Shown here: in pieces, positions 1 through 5,266 of the stretch | How positions within the stretch are numbered: the first letter of the stretch is position 1 | Layout: the number at the start of each line of letters is the position of its first letter | Assembly: GCA_013153335.1 (NCBI GenBank) | Contig: JAADEP010000124.1 | Coordinates: forward strand, 1-5,266 | Reading direction: 5' to 3' | Length of the DNA: 5,266 bases | Source of the DNA: Chloroflexota bacterium | GTDB lineage: Bacteria; Chloroflexota; Anaerolineae; Anaerolineales; DRMV01 | The notes under the pieces: model-generated | What the model was told of the DNA's origin: nothing | The model's database searches: none | The model's input: the letters and a program-made list of their open reading frames with translations, nothing else | Translations under genes and position numbers: made by a program

Positions 1-1458
1 CGCGCGCATGCGGATTTCTTGCGGCGTCTTCTCGAAGAAGAAGTGCCTGAAATCCAGCGCGGCGAAGTCGAGATCCGAGGCATCGCGCGCGAGGCCGGGA
101 AGCGCTCCAAAATTGCGGTCTCGGCCATTGCGCCGAACATCGACCCAGTAGGCGCGTGTGTAGGCATCCGAGGCTCGCGAATTCAGGCCATTATGCGCGA
201 GCTCAACAACGAGAAGATCGACATCATCCAATGGGACCCGAATCCCGCGGTGTTTATTGCTAAAGCCTTGAGTCCTGCCCGGGTCAAAGGCGTTTATCTG
301 CAAGAGGGGGATGGCCCACGCACCGCGATGGTGGTTGTTTCTGAGGACCAACTCAGTCAAGCCATTGGTAAGGAAGGCCAAAACGTACGCCTCGCGGCCA
401 AACTGACACGCTGGCGCATTGACATCAAAAGCCTCATTGAGGCCGCCGAAGGCGCGCTACAAAAGCTTTACCGGTCGCAAGATTACGCGGATATCTTGGC
501 CGAAGAGGGCGAAACCATCCGCCAGGTCGAAGCCCTGCTTGAACGCAAGCGCCAGGGGCGTTCGCTGACCCCCGAAGAGTACGATTTCCTCTTCCAGTTT
601 GTGGATCGCGTCGAACGGGGCATCCTGGAGCAAATCCGCGCTCGACGTCGGGCCCAGGCCGAAGCTGAAGCCCGCTTGCGAGAAGGCATTCCCGACGAGG
701 CCTTTGAGCAGACGCTGGACGTATTGGGCCTTTCGCCTCGTTTGACCATGTTGTTGACCGATGCGGGCTATGCCACCGTGGGCGATTTGATCGTGCAGTT
801 GCGTCGAGACAAAGACGCGATCCTTATCTTAGACGGCGTTGGCCCGCGAGCCATGCGCGAGCTCGAGCGCGCGGTCGAGGCATATCTGCAAGCCCACCAG
901 ACCGCCCCGACGGAGGAGCCCGTGGCCGAAGCCGAGGCCGCGCCCGCCGCGGAGGTTGAGGGCGAGGAAGAAGGCCCGGTCGTCGAGGCCAAGGCCGAAC
1001 GCGTAGCAGCCGAAGCCGTCTCAGAGGCCGAAGAAGCCGAACCCAAGGCCCGTGAAGAAGCCTTCCTCGAGCCCGAGGTTGAGGCCGAGGGTGCGTCCGC
1101 TGAACCAGAGCCTGAACCCGAAACCCCTGAAGAGGCGCCTTCATGGGTTCCTCCGATGCCTGAGGATAGTCTGGTGGTGGCCGAAGCAGGAAGCCCCAGC
1201 GAAGAGCAGGACGAGAGCATGTCGCTAGACGAGATCTTCTCGACCGAACGCTTGCTCGACTCGACCCCTGCCGCTGTGGATGAGGAAGAAGAGGAAGAGG
1301 AACCCTTGCCCAAACCCCGCAAGAGCAAAAAGAAGAAAGGAAAAGGCAAAAAGAAGCCCAAGCGTTATGTGGAGCTCGATTACGTTGATGGCGAAGAGGA
1401 CGTTCTCTTCGCGCGCCGCAAGCGCAAGCGCGACAGCGACGACGATTGGGACTGGTAG
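1..1458 (+). CDS. nusA: Transcription termination/antitermination factor NusA, 5'-truncated by window edge
   Basis: NusA binds RNA polymerase and nascent RNA and modulates pausing, termination and antitermination. The frame is open from base 1, so the gene begins upstream; 485 residues are visible (numbered here from base 1). The start of the visible part (DFLRRLLEEEVPEI) matches the segment joining the S1 domain to KH1. KH1 carries DPVGACVGIRG near residues 48-58 (GIRG at bases 163-174) and KH2 carries QAIGKEGQNVRLA (GKEG at 367-378); both are hallmark NusA motifs. A charged helical linker follows, then a helix-hairpin-helix-like module ending in DGVGPRAMRELERA (residues 278-291). From about residue 300 the protein is low complexity: acidic Glu/Ala/Pro-rich, then a Lys/Arg block (438-455), ending in DDDWDW. 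By comparison with E. coli NusA roughly 180 residues are missing upstream, so the full protein would be unusually long. Identity is certain; tail function is unknown. Confidence 0.97.
   Translation, partial: RAHADFLRRLLEEEVPEIQRGEVEIRGIAREAGKRSKIAVSAIAPNIDPVGACVGIRGSRIQAIMRELNNEKIDIIQWDPNPAVFIAKALSPARVKGVYLQEGDGPRTAMVVVSEDQLSQAIGKEGQNVRLAAKLTRWRIDIKSLIEAAEGALQKLYRSQDYADILAEEGETIRQVEALLERKRQGRSLTPEEYDFLFQFVDRVERGILEQIRARRRAQAEAEARLREGIPDEAFEQTLDVLGLSPRLTMLLTDAGYATVGDLIVQLRRDKDAILILDGVGPRAMRELERAVEAYLQAHQTAPTEEPVAEAEAAPAAEVEGEEEGPVVEAKAERVAAEAVSEAEEAEPKAREEAFLEPEVEAEGASAEPEPEPETPEEAPSWVPPMPEDSLVVAEAGSPSEEQDESMSLDEIFSTERLLDSTPAAVDEEEEEEEPLPKPRKSKKKKGKGKKKPKRYVELDYVDGEEDVLFARRKRKRDSDDDWDW
898..1311 (+). 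repeat. Low-complexity acidic tail-coding region of nusA
   Basis: This in-frame stretch is dominated by GAG/GAA and GCC codons, with imperfect short repeats such as GAGGCCGAA and GCCGAAGCC. It encodes Glu/Ala/Pro-rich sequence, including seven consecutive Glu at bases 1282-1302. It follows the helix-hairpin-helix module and precedes the Lys-rich block. The reading frame stays open throughout, so this is translated low-complexity sequence rather than decay. Such repeats can vary in length by replication slippage; that is inference. Confidence 0.7.
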
Positions 1459-1561
1459 CGCGAGCGCGTCGGGTCGGCGGAGCCCGGTTGCGGGCCTATC
1501 CGTTGGGAGCAGGCGCTGGCCGTGACCTCGCCCAGCACGGCGGGGCATGTGGTGTTCGGGT

Positions 1562-1587
1562 GGGTGGCGCCTTCGCGCGAAGCACCC
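1562..1587 (+). promoter_or_regulatory. Bulged hairpin just upstream of the rnpM ribosome binding site
   Basis: GGGTG (1562-1566) can pair with CACCC (1583-1587). Inside it lies the perfect 12-nt palindrome CTTCGCGCGAAG (1571-1582), giving four more pairs, with a 4-nt bulge (1567-1570) between the two helices. The structure ends 6 nt before the AAGGAGG of rnpM. A smaller alternative, CCTT/AAGG around CAT (1587-1597), would cover part of the Shine-Dalgarno. A role in rnpM translation is inference only. Confidence 0.35.
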
Positions 1588-1593
1588 CTTCAT

Positions 1594-1600
1594 AAGGAGG
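1594..1600 (+). promoter_or_regulatory. Ribosome binding site of rnpM
   Basis: AAGGAGG lies 7 nt before the ATG at 1608. This fixes the rnpM start and shows that the gene has its own strong initiation site despite following nusA at a distance. Confidence 0.85.
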
Positions 1601-1607
1601 CGCGGCC

Positions 1608-1940
1608 ATGGCCCCCAAAAAGCGGCGGCGGGGCAAGCATATCCCGCAACGCACGTGCATTGGCTGCCGCACAGTGTCGTCAAAATGGGAGCTCATTCGC
1701 ATTGTGCGAACCCCGGACGGCGTCCAGATCGACCCAACACGACGCCTGCCGGGCCGGGGTGCCTATCTGCACGCGAATCGAGCTTGTTGGGAAGCCGCGT
1801 TCAAACGTCGCGCGTTCGCCCGCGCGTTGCGTACGACCCTAACCCAAGCCGATATACAGCGCTTGCGCGCGTTTATGGAGACCTTACCCGCGGAGGAACT
1901 GCCCCGCGAAGAGCCTGAGTCTGAAGCGAACGGAGGGTGA
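1608..1940 (+). CDS. rnpM: RNase P modulator RnpM (YlxR/DUF448 family)
   Basis: This 110-residue protein belongs to the YlxR (DUF448) family of small RNA-binding proteins; the B. subtilis member, RnpM, binds RNase P RNA and modulates its activity. Family hallmarks are all visible: a basic N-terminus (KKRRRGK), RTCIGCR at residues 15-21 (Cys17, Cys20), an IDP turn at 41-43, GRGAYLH at 49-55, Cys60, and the basic helix AFKRRAFARAL (64-74). The C-terminal 20 or so residues are acidic and not part of the conserved fold. The start is fixed by AAGGAGG 7 nt upstream. The gene lies between nusA and infB, its standard position; the L7Ae-like ylxQ often found next in Firmicutes is absent. The RNase P role is taken from the family and has not been shown here. 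Confidence 0.94.
   Translation: MAPKKRRRGKHIPQRTCIGCRTVSSKWELIRIVRTPDGVQIDPTRRLPGRGAYLHANRACWEAAFKRRAFARALRTTLTQADIQRLRAFMETLPAEELPREEPESEANGG
1932..1936 (+). promoter_or_regulatory. Ribosome binding site that decides the infB start
   Basis: GGAGG lies within the last codons of rnpM. Three in-frame starts are possible: GTG 1937, ATG 1940 (overlapping the rnpM stop as TGATG) and ATG 1946. Only 1946 has normal spacing (9 nt from GGAGG); the others are 0 and 3 nt away. Translation of infB is therefore probably coupled to rnpM. Confidence 0.75.
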
Positions 1941-1945
1941 TGCCC

Positions 1946-3742
1946 ATGGCCTCGAAGACCCGCGATGTTATCGAACTTCCCCCGACGCTTACGGTGCGTG
2001 AACTGGCCGAAGCGTTGAACGTCACGCCTATTGAGCTCATCAAAACCCTCATGAACGTAGGCGTGATGGCGAGCCTTAATCAAACCGTGGATTTTGACAC
2101 CGCGGCCATTGTCGCGGAAGAATTGGGTCGCGAAGTGCGCCTCGCGTTGCCCGAGGAAGAGGCCAAGCCCGAAGACGAGGGCGAGCTGCCCCTTTGGCGC
2201 AAATGGCTGCAGGCCGAGCCCGAAGAAAAACTGCAGCCTCGTCCGCCGGTGGTCGCGGTCTTGGGCCATGTAGATCACGGCAAAACCACCCTCTTGGACG
2301 CGATCCGCAACACCAACGTGGCCGAACGCGAGGCCGGTGGCATCACCCAACACATCCGAGCTTATCAGATCGAGCACGAGGGCCAGAAGATCACCTTTAT
2401 CGACACCCCAGGCCACGCGGCGTTTACCTCCTTACGGGCCCGCGGCGCCAAAGGCGCGGATATCGTGGTCTTGGTAGTCGCTGCAGACGACGGCGTCATG
2501 CCCCAGACGCGCGAAGCGATCAACCACGCGCGGGCCGCGCGGGTGCCCATTGTGGTCGCCATCAACAAGATCGACAAGCCCAACGCACGGCCCGAACGAG
2601 TGCGGCAACAGCTCGCCGACCTGGGCCTCATCCCCCAAGAATGGGGCGGCGACACCATCATGGTCGAGATCTCCGCGCGGCAGCGGCAGAATCTGGACGA
2701 GCTGCTCGACGCCATTCTCCTGGTAGCCGAAAGCTCCGACATCCGCGCCAACCCGCAAGGCCGGGTGTTTGGCACGGTGATCGAAGCGCAACGCAAGAAA
2801 GGCCAGGGCGTGGTCGCGACCCTGCTGGTGCAGAACGGCACCCTCCGCGTGGGCGATGTCCTGGTCGCGGGCACGACCTACGGCAAGGTGCGCGCCCTTT
2901 TCGACCACACCGGCAAGCGCATCAAAGCCGCGGGGCCATCAACGCCAGTCGGTATGCTGGGTTTCCATGACATTCCCGAAGCGGGCTCGCTGTTCTTCAA
3001 GGTCAAAAACGAGAAAGAAGCCCGCTCGATTGTCGAAAAACGTCTGGAAGAAATCGAGCAACGTCGCCGCGAAAAGCGCAAGAAAGTTGACCTTGAATCC
3101 CTCTTTGAACAATTGCAACAAGGCGAGGTCAAAAGTCTGCGCCTGGTGATCAAGGTGGATGTGCAGGGCTCGCTCGAGCCGATTGTGAGCTCCATCCAAC
3201 GCATTGCGGAACGTAATGAGATCCCTGTGGAGATTTTGCACGCGGATGTGGGCAACATCACCGAAAATGACGTCATGCTCGCGGCCGCGTCCAACGCCAT
3301 TGTGATCGGCTTCAACGTCAAAGCCGATGCCGCGGCTCGGCGAGTCGCGGAACGGGAAGGGGTCTCCATCCGCATCTATCGGGTCATTTATGAGCTGCTC
3401 GAGGACATCGAGAAAGCGCTCAAGGGCCTGCTCGAACCTGAAGTGCAAGAAGTCGTATTGGGCGAGGCAGAGGTGCTTCAGGTGTTCCCCGCGGCCAAGC
3501 TGGGCAAGGTAGCCGGATGTCGGGTGCGCCGCGGCGTGATACGCCGGAACGCCCGGGTGCGGGTTATGCGCGGCGACCAGGTGCTTTATGACGGCGAGAT
3601 CGCGTCCCTCAAGCGCTTCAAAGACGATGTGCGCGAAGTGCGGGAAGGCTTCGAGTGCGGGATCGGCATCAAAGGCTTTAAGAACTTCCAGCCTGGTGAC
3701 CGGCTGGTTTGTTACACCTTGGAAGAGCGAAAGCCCGAATGA
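1946..3742 (+). CDS. infB: Translation initiation factor IF-2
   Basis: IF2 is the GTPase that brings fMet-tRNA to the 30S subunit and promotes 50S joining. Starting at ATG 1946 it is 598 residues. An IF2_N-type domain covers about residues 10-60 ([20 protein letters not shown]), followed by a short acidic linker. The G domain has G1 GHVDHGKT (107-114), G3 DTPG (153-156), G4 NKID (207-210) and G5 SAR (243-245). A beta-barrel domain II follows, then a charged helical segment ([13 protein letters not shown]), domain III (IKVDVQGS at 402-409) and the C-terminal fMet-tRNA-binding domain, with GKVAGC (520-525) and [10 protein letters not shown] (569-578). It is much shorter than E. coli IF2 (about 890) and close to Thermus-type IF2 (about 570), because the long N-terminal extension is missing. 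All GTPase motifs are intact. The start could be a few codons upstream (1937 or 1940). Confidence 0.98.
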   Translation: MASKTRDVIELPPTLTVRELAEALNVTPIELIKTLMNVGVMASLNQTVDFDTAAIVAEELGREVRLALPEEEAKPEDEGELPLWRKWLQAEPEEKLQPRPPVVAVLGHVDHGKTTLLDAIRNTNVAEREAGGITQHIRAYQIEHEGQKITFIDTPGHAAFTSLRARGAKGADIVVLVVAADDGVMPQTREAINHARAARVPIVVAINKIDKPNARPERVRQQLADLGLIPQEWGGDTIMVEISARQRQNLDELLDAILLVAESSDIRANPQGRVFGTVIEAQRKKGQGVVATLLVQNGTLRVGDVLVAGTTYGKVRALFDHTGKRIKAAGPSTPVGMLGFHDIPEAGSLFFKVKNEKEARSIVEKRLEEIEQRRREKRKKVDLESLFEQLQQGEVKSLRLVIKVDVQGSLEPIVSSIQRIAERNEIPVEILHADVGNITENDVMLAAASNAIVIGFNVKADAAARRVAEREGVSIRIYRVIYELLEDIEKALKGLLEPEVQEVVLGEAEVLQVFPAAKLGKVAGCRVRRGVIRRNARVRVMRGDQVLYDGEIASLKRFKDDVREVREGFECGIGIKGFKNFQPGDRLVCYTLEERKPE

Positions 3743-3797
3743 GCCTCAGACACAAGCCCTCTGGGGGAGGAGCACGGCCCGTTTTAGGAGGGGTGCC
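3743..3797 (+). other. infB-rbfA spacer with two purine-rich tracts
   Basis: The 55-nt spacer holds GGGGGAGGAG (3763-3772), which has no start codon at suitable distance, and the true rbfA site AGGAGG (3786-3791), 6 nt before ATG 3798. GCAC (3772-3775) can pair with GTGC (3793-3796) and CCC (3778-3780) with GGG (3790-3792), which would place the Shine-Dalgarno in a weak hairpin. No terminator is visible, so rbfA is probably co-transcribed with infB. Confidence 0.5.
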
Positions 3798-4229
3798 ATG
3801 GTGGGGGAACTGCGCTTACGTCGCATCGAAGAGCGGATGAAGGAAGAGCTGGCCGAGATCTTTTTGTTCGAGGTCTCGGACCCCCGGTTGCAAGGCGTGA
3901 ACGTCACGGACGTGGACGTGGACCGCGAACTTGCGTACGCGGATATTTACGTCTCCGCGGTCGAGGGCGAGGCGCGGAAGGACGAAATTTTGCGCGCGCT
4001 CGAACACGCGAAGGGCTATTTGCGGACCATGCTGGCTCAACGCATGGCGCACCTGCGCACCTTCCCGCGGTTGCGCTTTCACTGGGATCCCACCCCGGAG
4101 CGGGCGGCGCGCTTGGAGAAGTTGTTCGCCCAGCTTGAAGCCGAGCGCCGCGCGAGCCAAGACGCGGAGCCATCCACCGAGGCCGAGGACACCGGCGCTG
4201 AGGAGGCCCCTGCCCATGGATCCGAGTAG
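3798..4229 (+). CDS. rbfA: 30S ribosome-binding factor RbfA
   Basis: RbfA is a KH-fold factor that binds immature 30S subunits and helps complete 16S rRNA 5'-end maturation. From ATG 3798 the protein is 143 residues, close to the usual length (E. coli 133). Visible signatures are the N-terminal helix (RLRRIEERMKEELAEI), SDPRL (27-31), the strand pair VNVTDVDVDREL and YADIYVS, the Ala-x-Gly kink AKG at 71-73 within AKGYLRTMLAQRM, and the RTFPRLRFHWD strand (87-97). About 20 C-terminal residues form an acidic Glu/Ala tail outside the fold. The frame stays open upstream to 3588 inside infB, but AGGAGG at 3786-3791, spaced 6 nt, and the family N-terminus fix the start at 3798. The last 14 nt overlap nrnA. 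Confidence 0.96.
   Translation: MVGELRLRRIEERMKEELAEIFLFEVSDPRLQGVNVTDVDVDRELAYADIYVSAVEGEARKDEILRALEHAKGYLRTMLAQRMAHLRTFPRLRFHWDPTPERAARLEKLFAQLEAERRASQDAEPSTEAEDTGAEEAPAHGSE
4201..4206 (+). promoter_or_regulatory. Ribosome binding site of nrnA inside rbfA
   Basis: AGGAGG lies within the rbfA tail codons, 9 nt before ATG 4216. It decides the nrnA start over in-frame sequence that stays open to 3931 and would not encode DHH-family residues. The position implies that ribosomes finishing rbfA cover or open this site, so translation is likely coupled. Confidence 0.85.
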
Positions 4230-5184
4230 CCAAAACGAGCAAGTGCGCCAATTGCTCCACCGCGCGCAATCCGTGGTCATCGCTTCGCACATCAGCCCCG
4301 ACGGCGACGCGGTGGGGTCGCTATTGGGCCTGGGTTGGGCCCTGCGTCAGGCGGGCAAACACGTGACCCTGGCGCTGGCCGACCCCGTGCCCGAAAATTT
4401 GCGTTTCTTGCCCGGCGTAGAGACCATCCAACCTCGGGCCCAATCCCGAGCAGACGTGGTGATCACGGTGGATTGCGGCTCTCGAGATCGGGTGGGCTCG
4501 GCCTTGCCCGAAGACTGGCCCGTGGACGTGAACATCGACCATCACAAGTCCAACACGCATTTTGGGCGCTATAACATTGTCTACCCGGATGCGCCTTCGA
4601 CCACCGCGGTCTTGGCCGAGCATCTACCCGTGTGGGATTTGCCCCTGACCCAAGACGCGGCCCTGGCCCTGCTCACCGGCCTGATCACCGATACGCTCGG
4701 GTTTCGGGCCGGCACCGTGCGCCCCGACACCTTGCGCCTGGCCGCCCGGCTTATGGAAGCGGGCGCGGATATCTCCCTGGCCTTCTACGAAGCCATGGTG
4801 GCCAAATCCTTCGCGATGACCCGCTATTTGGGCATCGGTCAGAGCCGCGCCCAGTTGCTGGAGGGCATTGTCTGGTCGTATCTCACGCGCGCGGACCGAG
4901 AAGAGACGGGCTTCTCGGAACCCGACGACGCGGGTTTGGTCAACGTCCTTCTCAATGTGCGCGAAGCGAACATCTCGGTCGTCTTTATTGAGCTGGACGA
5001 GCCAGGCCTCATCAAAGTGAGCTGGCGAGCCAAGGCAGGCTGGGATGTTGGCGAACTGGCTCGCTCCTTTGGCGGCGGCGGGCATACGGCAGCCGCAGGA
5101 GCCCGTGTCCCCGGCTCGTTAGACGAAGTGCGGAACCGGGTTTTGGCCCGCACGCTGGCGTTCTATCGAACGGGTACGGTTTAG
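4216..5184 (+). CDS. nrnA: DHH/DHHA1 phosphoesterase, NrnA-type nanoRNase/pAp phosphatase
   Basis: The family degrades RNA fragments of 2-5 nt to mononucleotides and dephosphorylates pAp (3'-phosphoadenosine 5'-phosphate) to AMP; in bacteria without Orn it clears nanoRNA. The protein is 322 residues, normal for stand-alone NrnA. Metal-binding motifs are complete: motif I SHISPDGDAVGS (His25, Asp29, Asp31), motif II VDCGS (Asp86), motif III DHH at 108-110, and motif IV LITDTLGFR (Asp159). The DHHA1 domain ends with GGGGH at 286-290 followed by TAAAG, the substrate-binding loop. There are no membrane segments or PAS/GGDEF domains, which argues against GdpP-like cyclic-di-AMP phosphodiesterases, and the protein is too short for RecJ. 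The start overlaps the rbfA end by 14 nt, and this rbfA-nrnA order is common. Assignment to the family is certain; exact substrate preference (nanoRNA, pAp or linear dinucleotides) is inferred. Confidence 0.93.
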   Translation: MDPSSQNEQVRQLLHRAQSVVIASHISPDGDAVGSLLGLGWALRQAGKHVTLALADPVPENLRFLPGVETIQPRAQSRADVVITVDCGSRDRVGSALPEDWPVDVNIDHHKSNTHFGRYNIVYPDAPSTTAVLAEHLPVWDLPLTQDAALALLTGLITDTLGFRAGTVRPDTLRLAARLMEAGADISLAFYEAMVAKSFAMTRYLGIGQSRAQLLEGIVWSYLTRADREETGFSEPDDAGLVNVLLNVREANISVVFIELDEPGLIKVSWRAKAGWDVGELARSFGGGGHTAAAGARVPGSLDEVRNRVLARTLAFYRTGTV

Positions 5185-5216
5185 ATCCAAAGCCTTCCCC
5201 TTTGGAGGGGCGATCT
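5183..5216 (+). promoter_or_regulatory. Competing hairpins after nrnA, possible weak terminator or attenuator
   Basis: AGATC (5183-5187) can pair with GATCT (5212-5216), enclosing CAAAG/CTTTG (5188-5192 with 5200-5204). An alternative stem, CCCCT/AGGGG (5197-5201 with 5206-5210), uses overlapping bases and excludes the inner one. The outer stem runs into TTACTTTT (5216-5223), a short T-rich stretch. This could be a weak intrinsic terminator or simply a folded spacer. The T tract is interrupted and the stem is broken by an unpaired GAGGGGC, so confidence is low. Confidence 0.3.
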
Positions 5217-5225
5217 TACTTTTGG

Positions 5226-5233
5226 GGAGGTGA
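5226..5233 (+). promoter_or_regulatory. Strong ribosome binding site of the next gene
   Basis: GGAGGTGA is an extended match to the 16S rRNA 3' end. The GGAGG core lies 6 nt before ATG 5237. It is the longest Shine-Dalgarno match in the window and supports a real start there. Confidence 0.8.
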
Positions 5234-5236
5234 GGT

Positions 5237-5266
5237 ATGTCCAAACGGCAAGGCGCGACGCGGCGG
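5237..5266 (+). CDS. Start of an unidentified gene, cut by window edge
   Basis: Only ten codons are visible, encoding MSKRQGATRR, a basic N-terminus. The start is supported by GGAGGTGA at ideal spacing and by the same orientation as the upstream genes, 52 nt after the nrnA stop. truB often follows rbfA and nrnA in this operon, but these residues do not match the usual TruB beginning, and ten residues are too few to assign a family. A basic N-terminus would also fit a membrane protein with a cytoplasmic start, or an RNA/DNA-binding protein. Confidence 0.55.
   Translation, partial: MSKRQGATRR

Larger units (their letters stand above)
1459..1607 (+). other. Spacer between nusA and rnpM, possible structured leader
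   Basis: There are 149 bases between the NusA stop and the rnpM start, much longer than the next two junctions (5 nt, 55 nt). I see no convincing gene, tRNA or promoter here. Three inverted repeats are visible: gcccg/cgggc (1482-1486 with 1491-1495), gccgtg/cacggc (1519-1524 with 1536-1541) and a bulged stem at 1562-1587. None is followed by a T tract, so none looks like a standard intrinsic terminator. Short stems of this size are also expected by chance in GC-rich DNA. Confidence 0.5.

Noticed and set aside
768..1361. 197-codon open frame on the minus strand, Ser/Ala-rich
   Set aside because: It is the complement of the acidic NusA tail; GAG/GCC-rich sense codons read as Ser/Ala/Thr codons without stops. 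No recognisable domain, and it runs against a certain gene.
1482..1495. Possible terminator hairpin after nusA
   Set aside because: GCCCG/CGGGC with a 4-nt loop is only 5 bp and has no following T tract, so it does not support intrinsic termination.
1522..1842. Alternative plus-strand open frames over the nusA-rnpM spacer and rnpM
   Set aside because: They overlap rnpM in other frames, have no adequate ribosome binding site, and show no family motifs.
1763..2416. 217-codon open frame on the minus strand
   Set aside because: Overlaps the conserved parts of rnpM and infB. Its translation has no family motifs.
2194..2970. 258-codon open frame on the plus strand within infB
   Set aside because: Frame-shifted reading of the IF2 G domain, rich in Arg/Gly/Pro/His as expected from a GC-rich shadow frame. 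The infB frame is intact across it.
3588..3797. Upstream extension of the rbfA frame into infB
   Set aside because: Overlaps the conserved IF2 C-terminal domain and lies ahead of a good ribosome binding site; the RbfA fold begins at 3798.
3931..4215. Upstream extension of the nrnA frame
   Set aside because: Open only because of high GC; it overlaps the conserved RbfA core in another frame, gives Arg/Pro-rich sequence, and the AGGAGG plus ATG at 4216 matches the NrnA family N-terminus.
1..5266. CRISPR arrays, tRNA/rRNA genes, insertion sequences, defence or phage genes
   Set aside because: No regularly spaced repeats, tRNA-like folds, transposase or integrase motifs, or terminal inverted repeats were seen; nearly all sequence is taken up by conserved housekeeping genes.

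Overview
The window is a single-direction (+ strand) block of housekeeping genes for transcription and translation: nusA (3' part only), rnpM (ylxR), infB, rbfA, nrnA, and the first ten codons of another gene. Gene order, a short IF2, and a NusA with a long charged C-terminal tail suggest a GC-rich bacterium. I lean towards Chloroflexota (Anaerolineae or a relative), but this is inferred from gene order and protein style, not from a marker search. All genes have strong AGGAGG-type ribosome binding sites and share similar codon use. I see no sign of horizontal transfer.

Layout: 1-1458 is the end of NusA (tail of the S1/KH junction, KH1, KH2, helical linker, helix-hairpin-helix module, long acidic then basic tail). 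1459-1607 is a non-coding spacer with several potential hairpins, the last just before the rnpM ribosome binding site. 1608-1940 is rnpM. infB begins about 5 nt after the rnpM stop, at 1946, and runs to 3742. 3743-3797 is a short spacer with two purine-rich tracts. rbfA is 3798-4229. nrnA starts inside the last codons of rbfA (14-nt overlap) and runs 4216-5184. 5185-5236 is a spacer with competing hairpins followed by a near-perfect Shine-Dalgarno, and a new gene starts at 5237.

Together the genes cover transcription elongation, termination and antitermination (NusA), RNase P modulation (RnpM), initiator tRNA delivery (IF2), 30S maturation (RbfA), and disposal of the shortest RNA fragments and pAp (NrnA). 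This is the conserved nusA-infB operon, without the L7Ae-like gene that commonly sits between ylxR and infB in Firmicutes.

I did not find a previously undescribed system. The points most worth a second look are the NusA tail, the structured leader before rnpM, and the small intergenic structures near the rbfA and distal ribosome binding sites.
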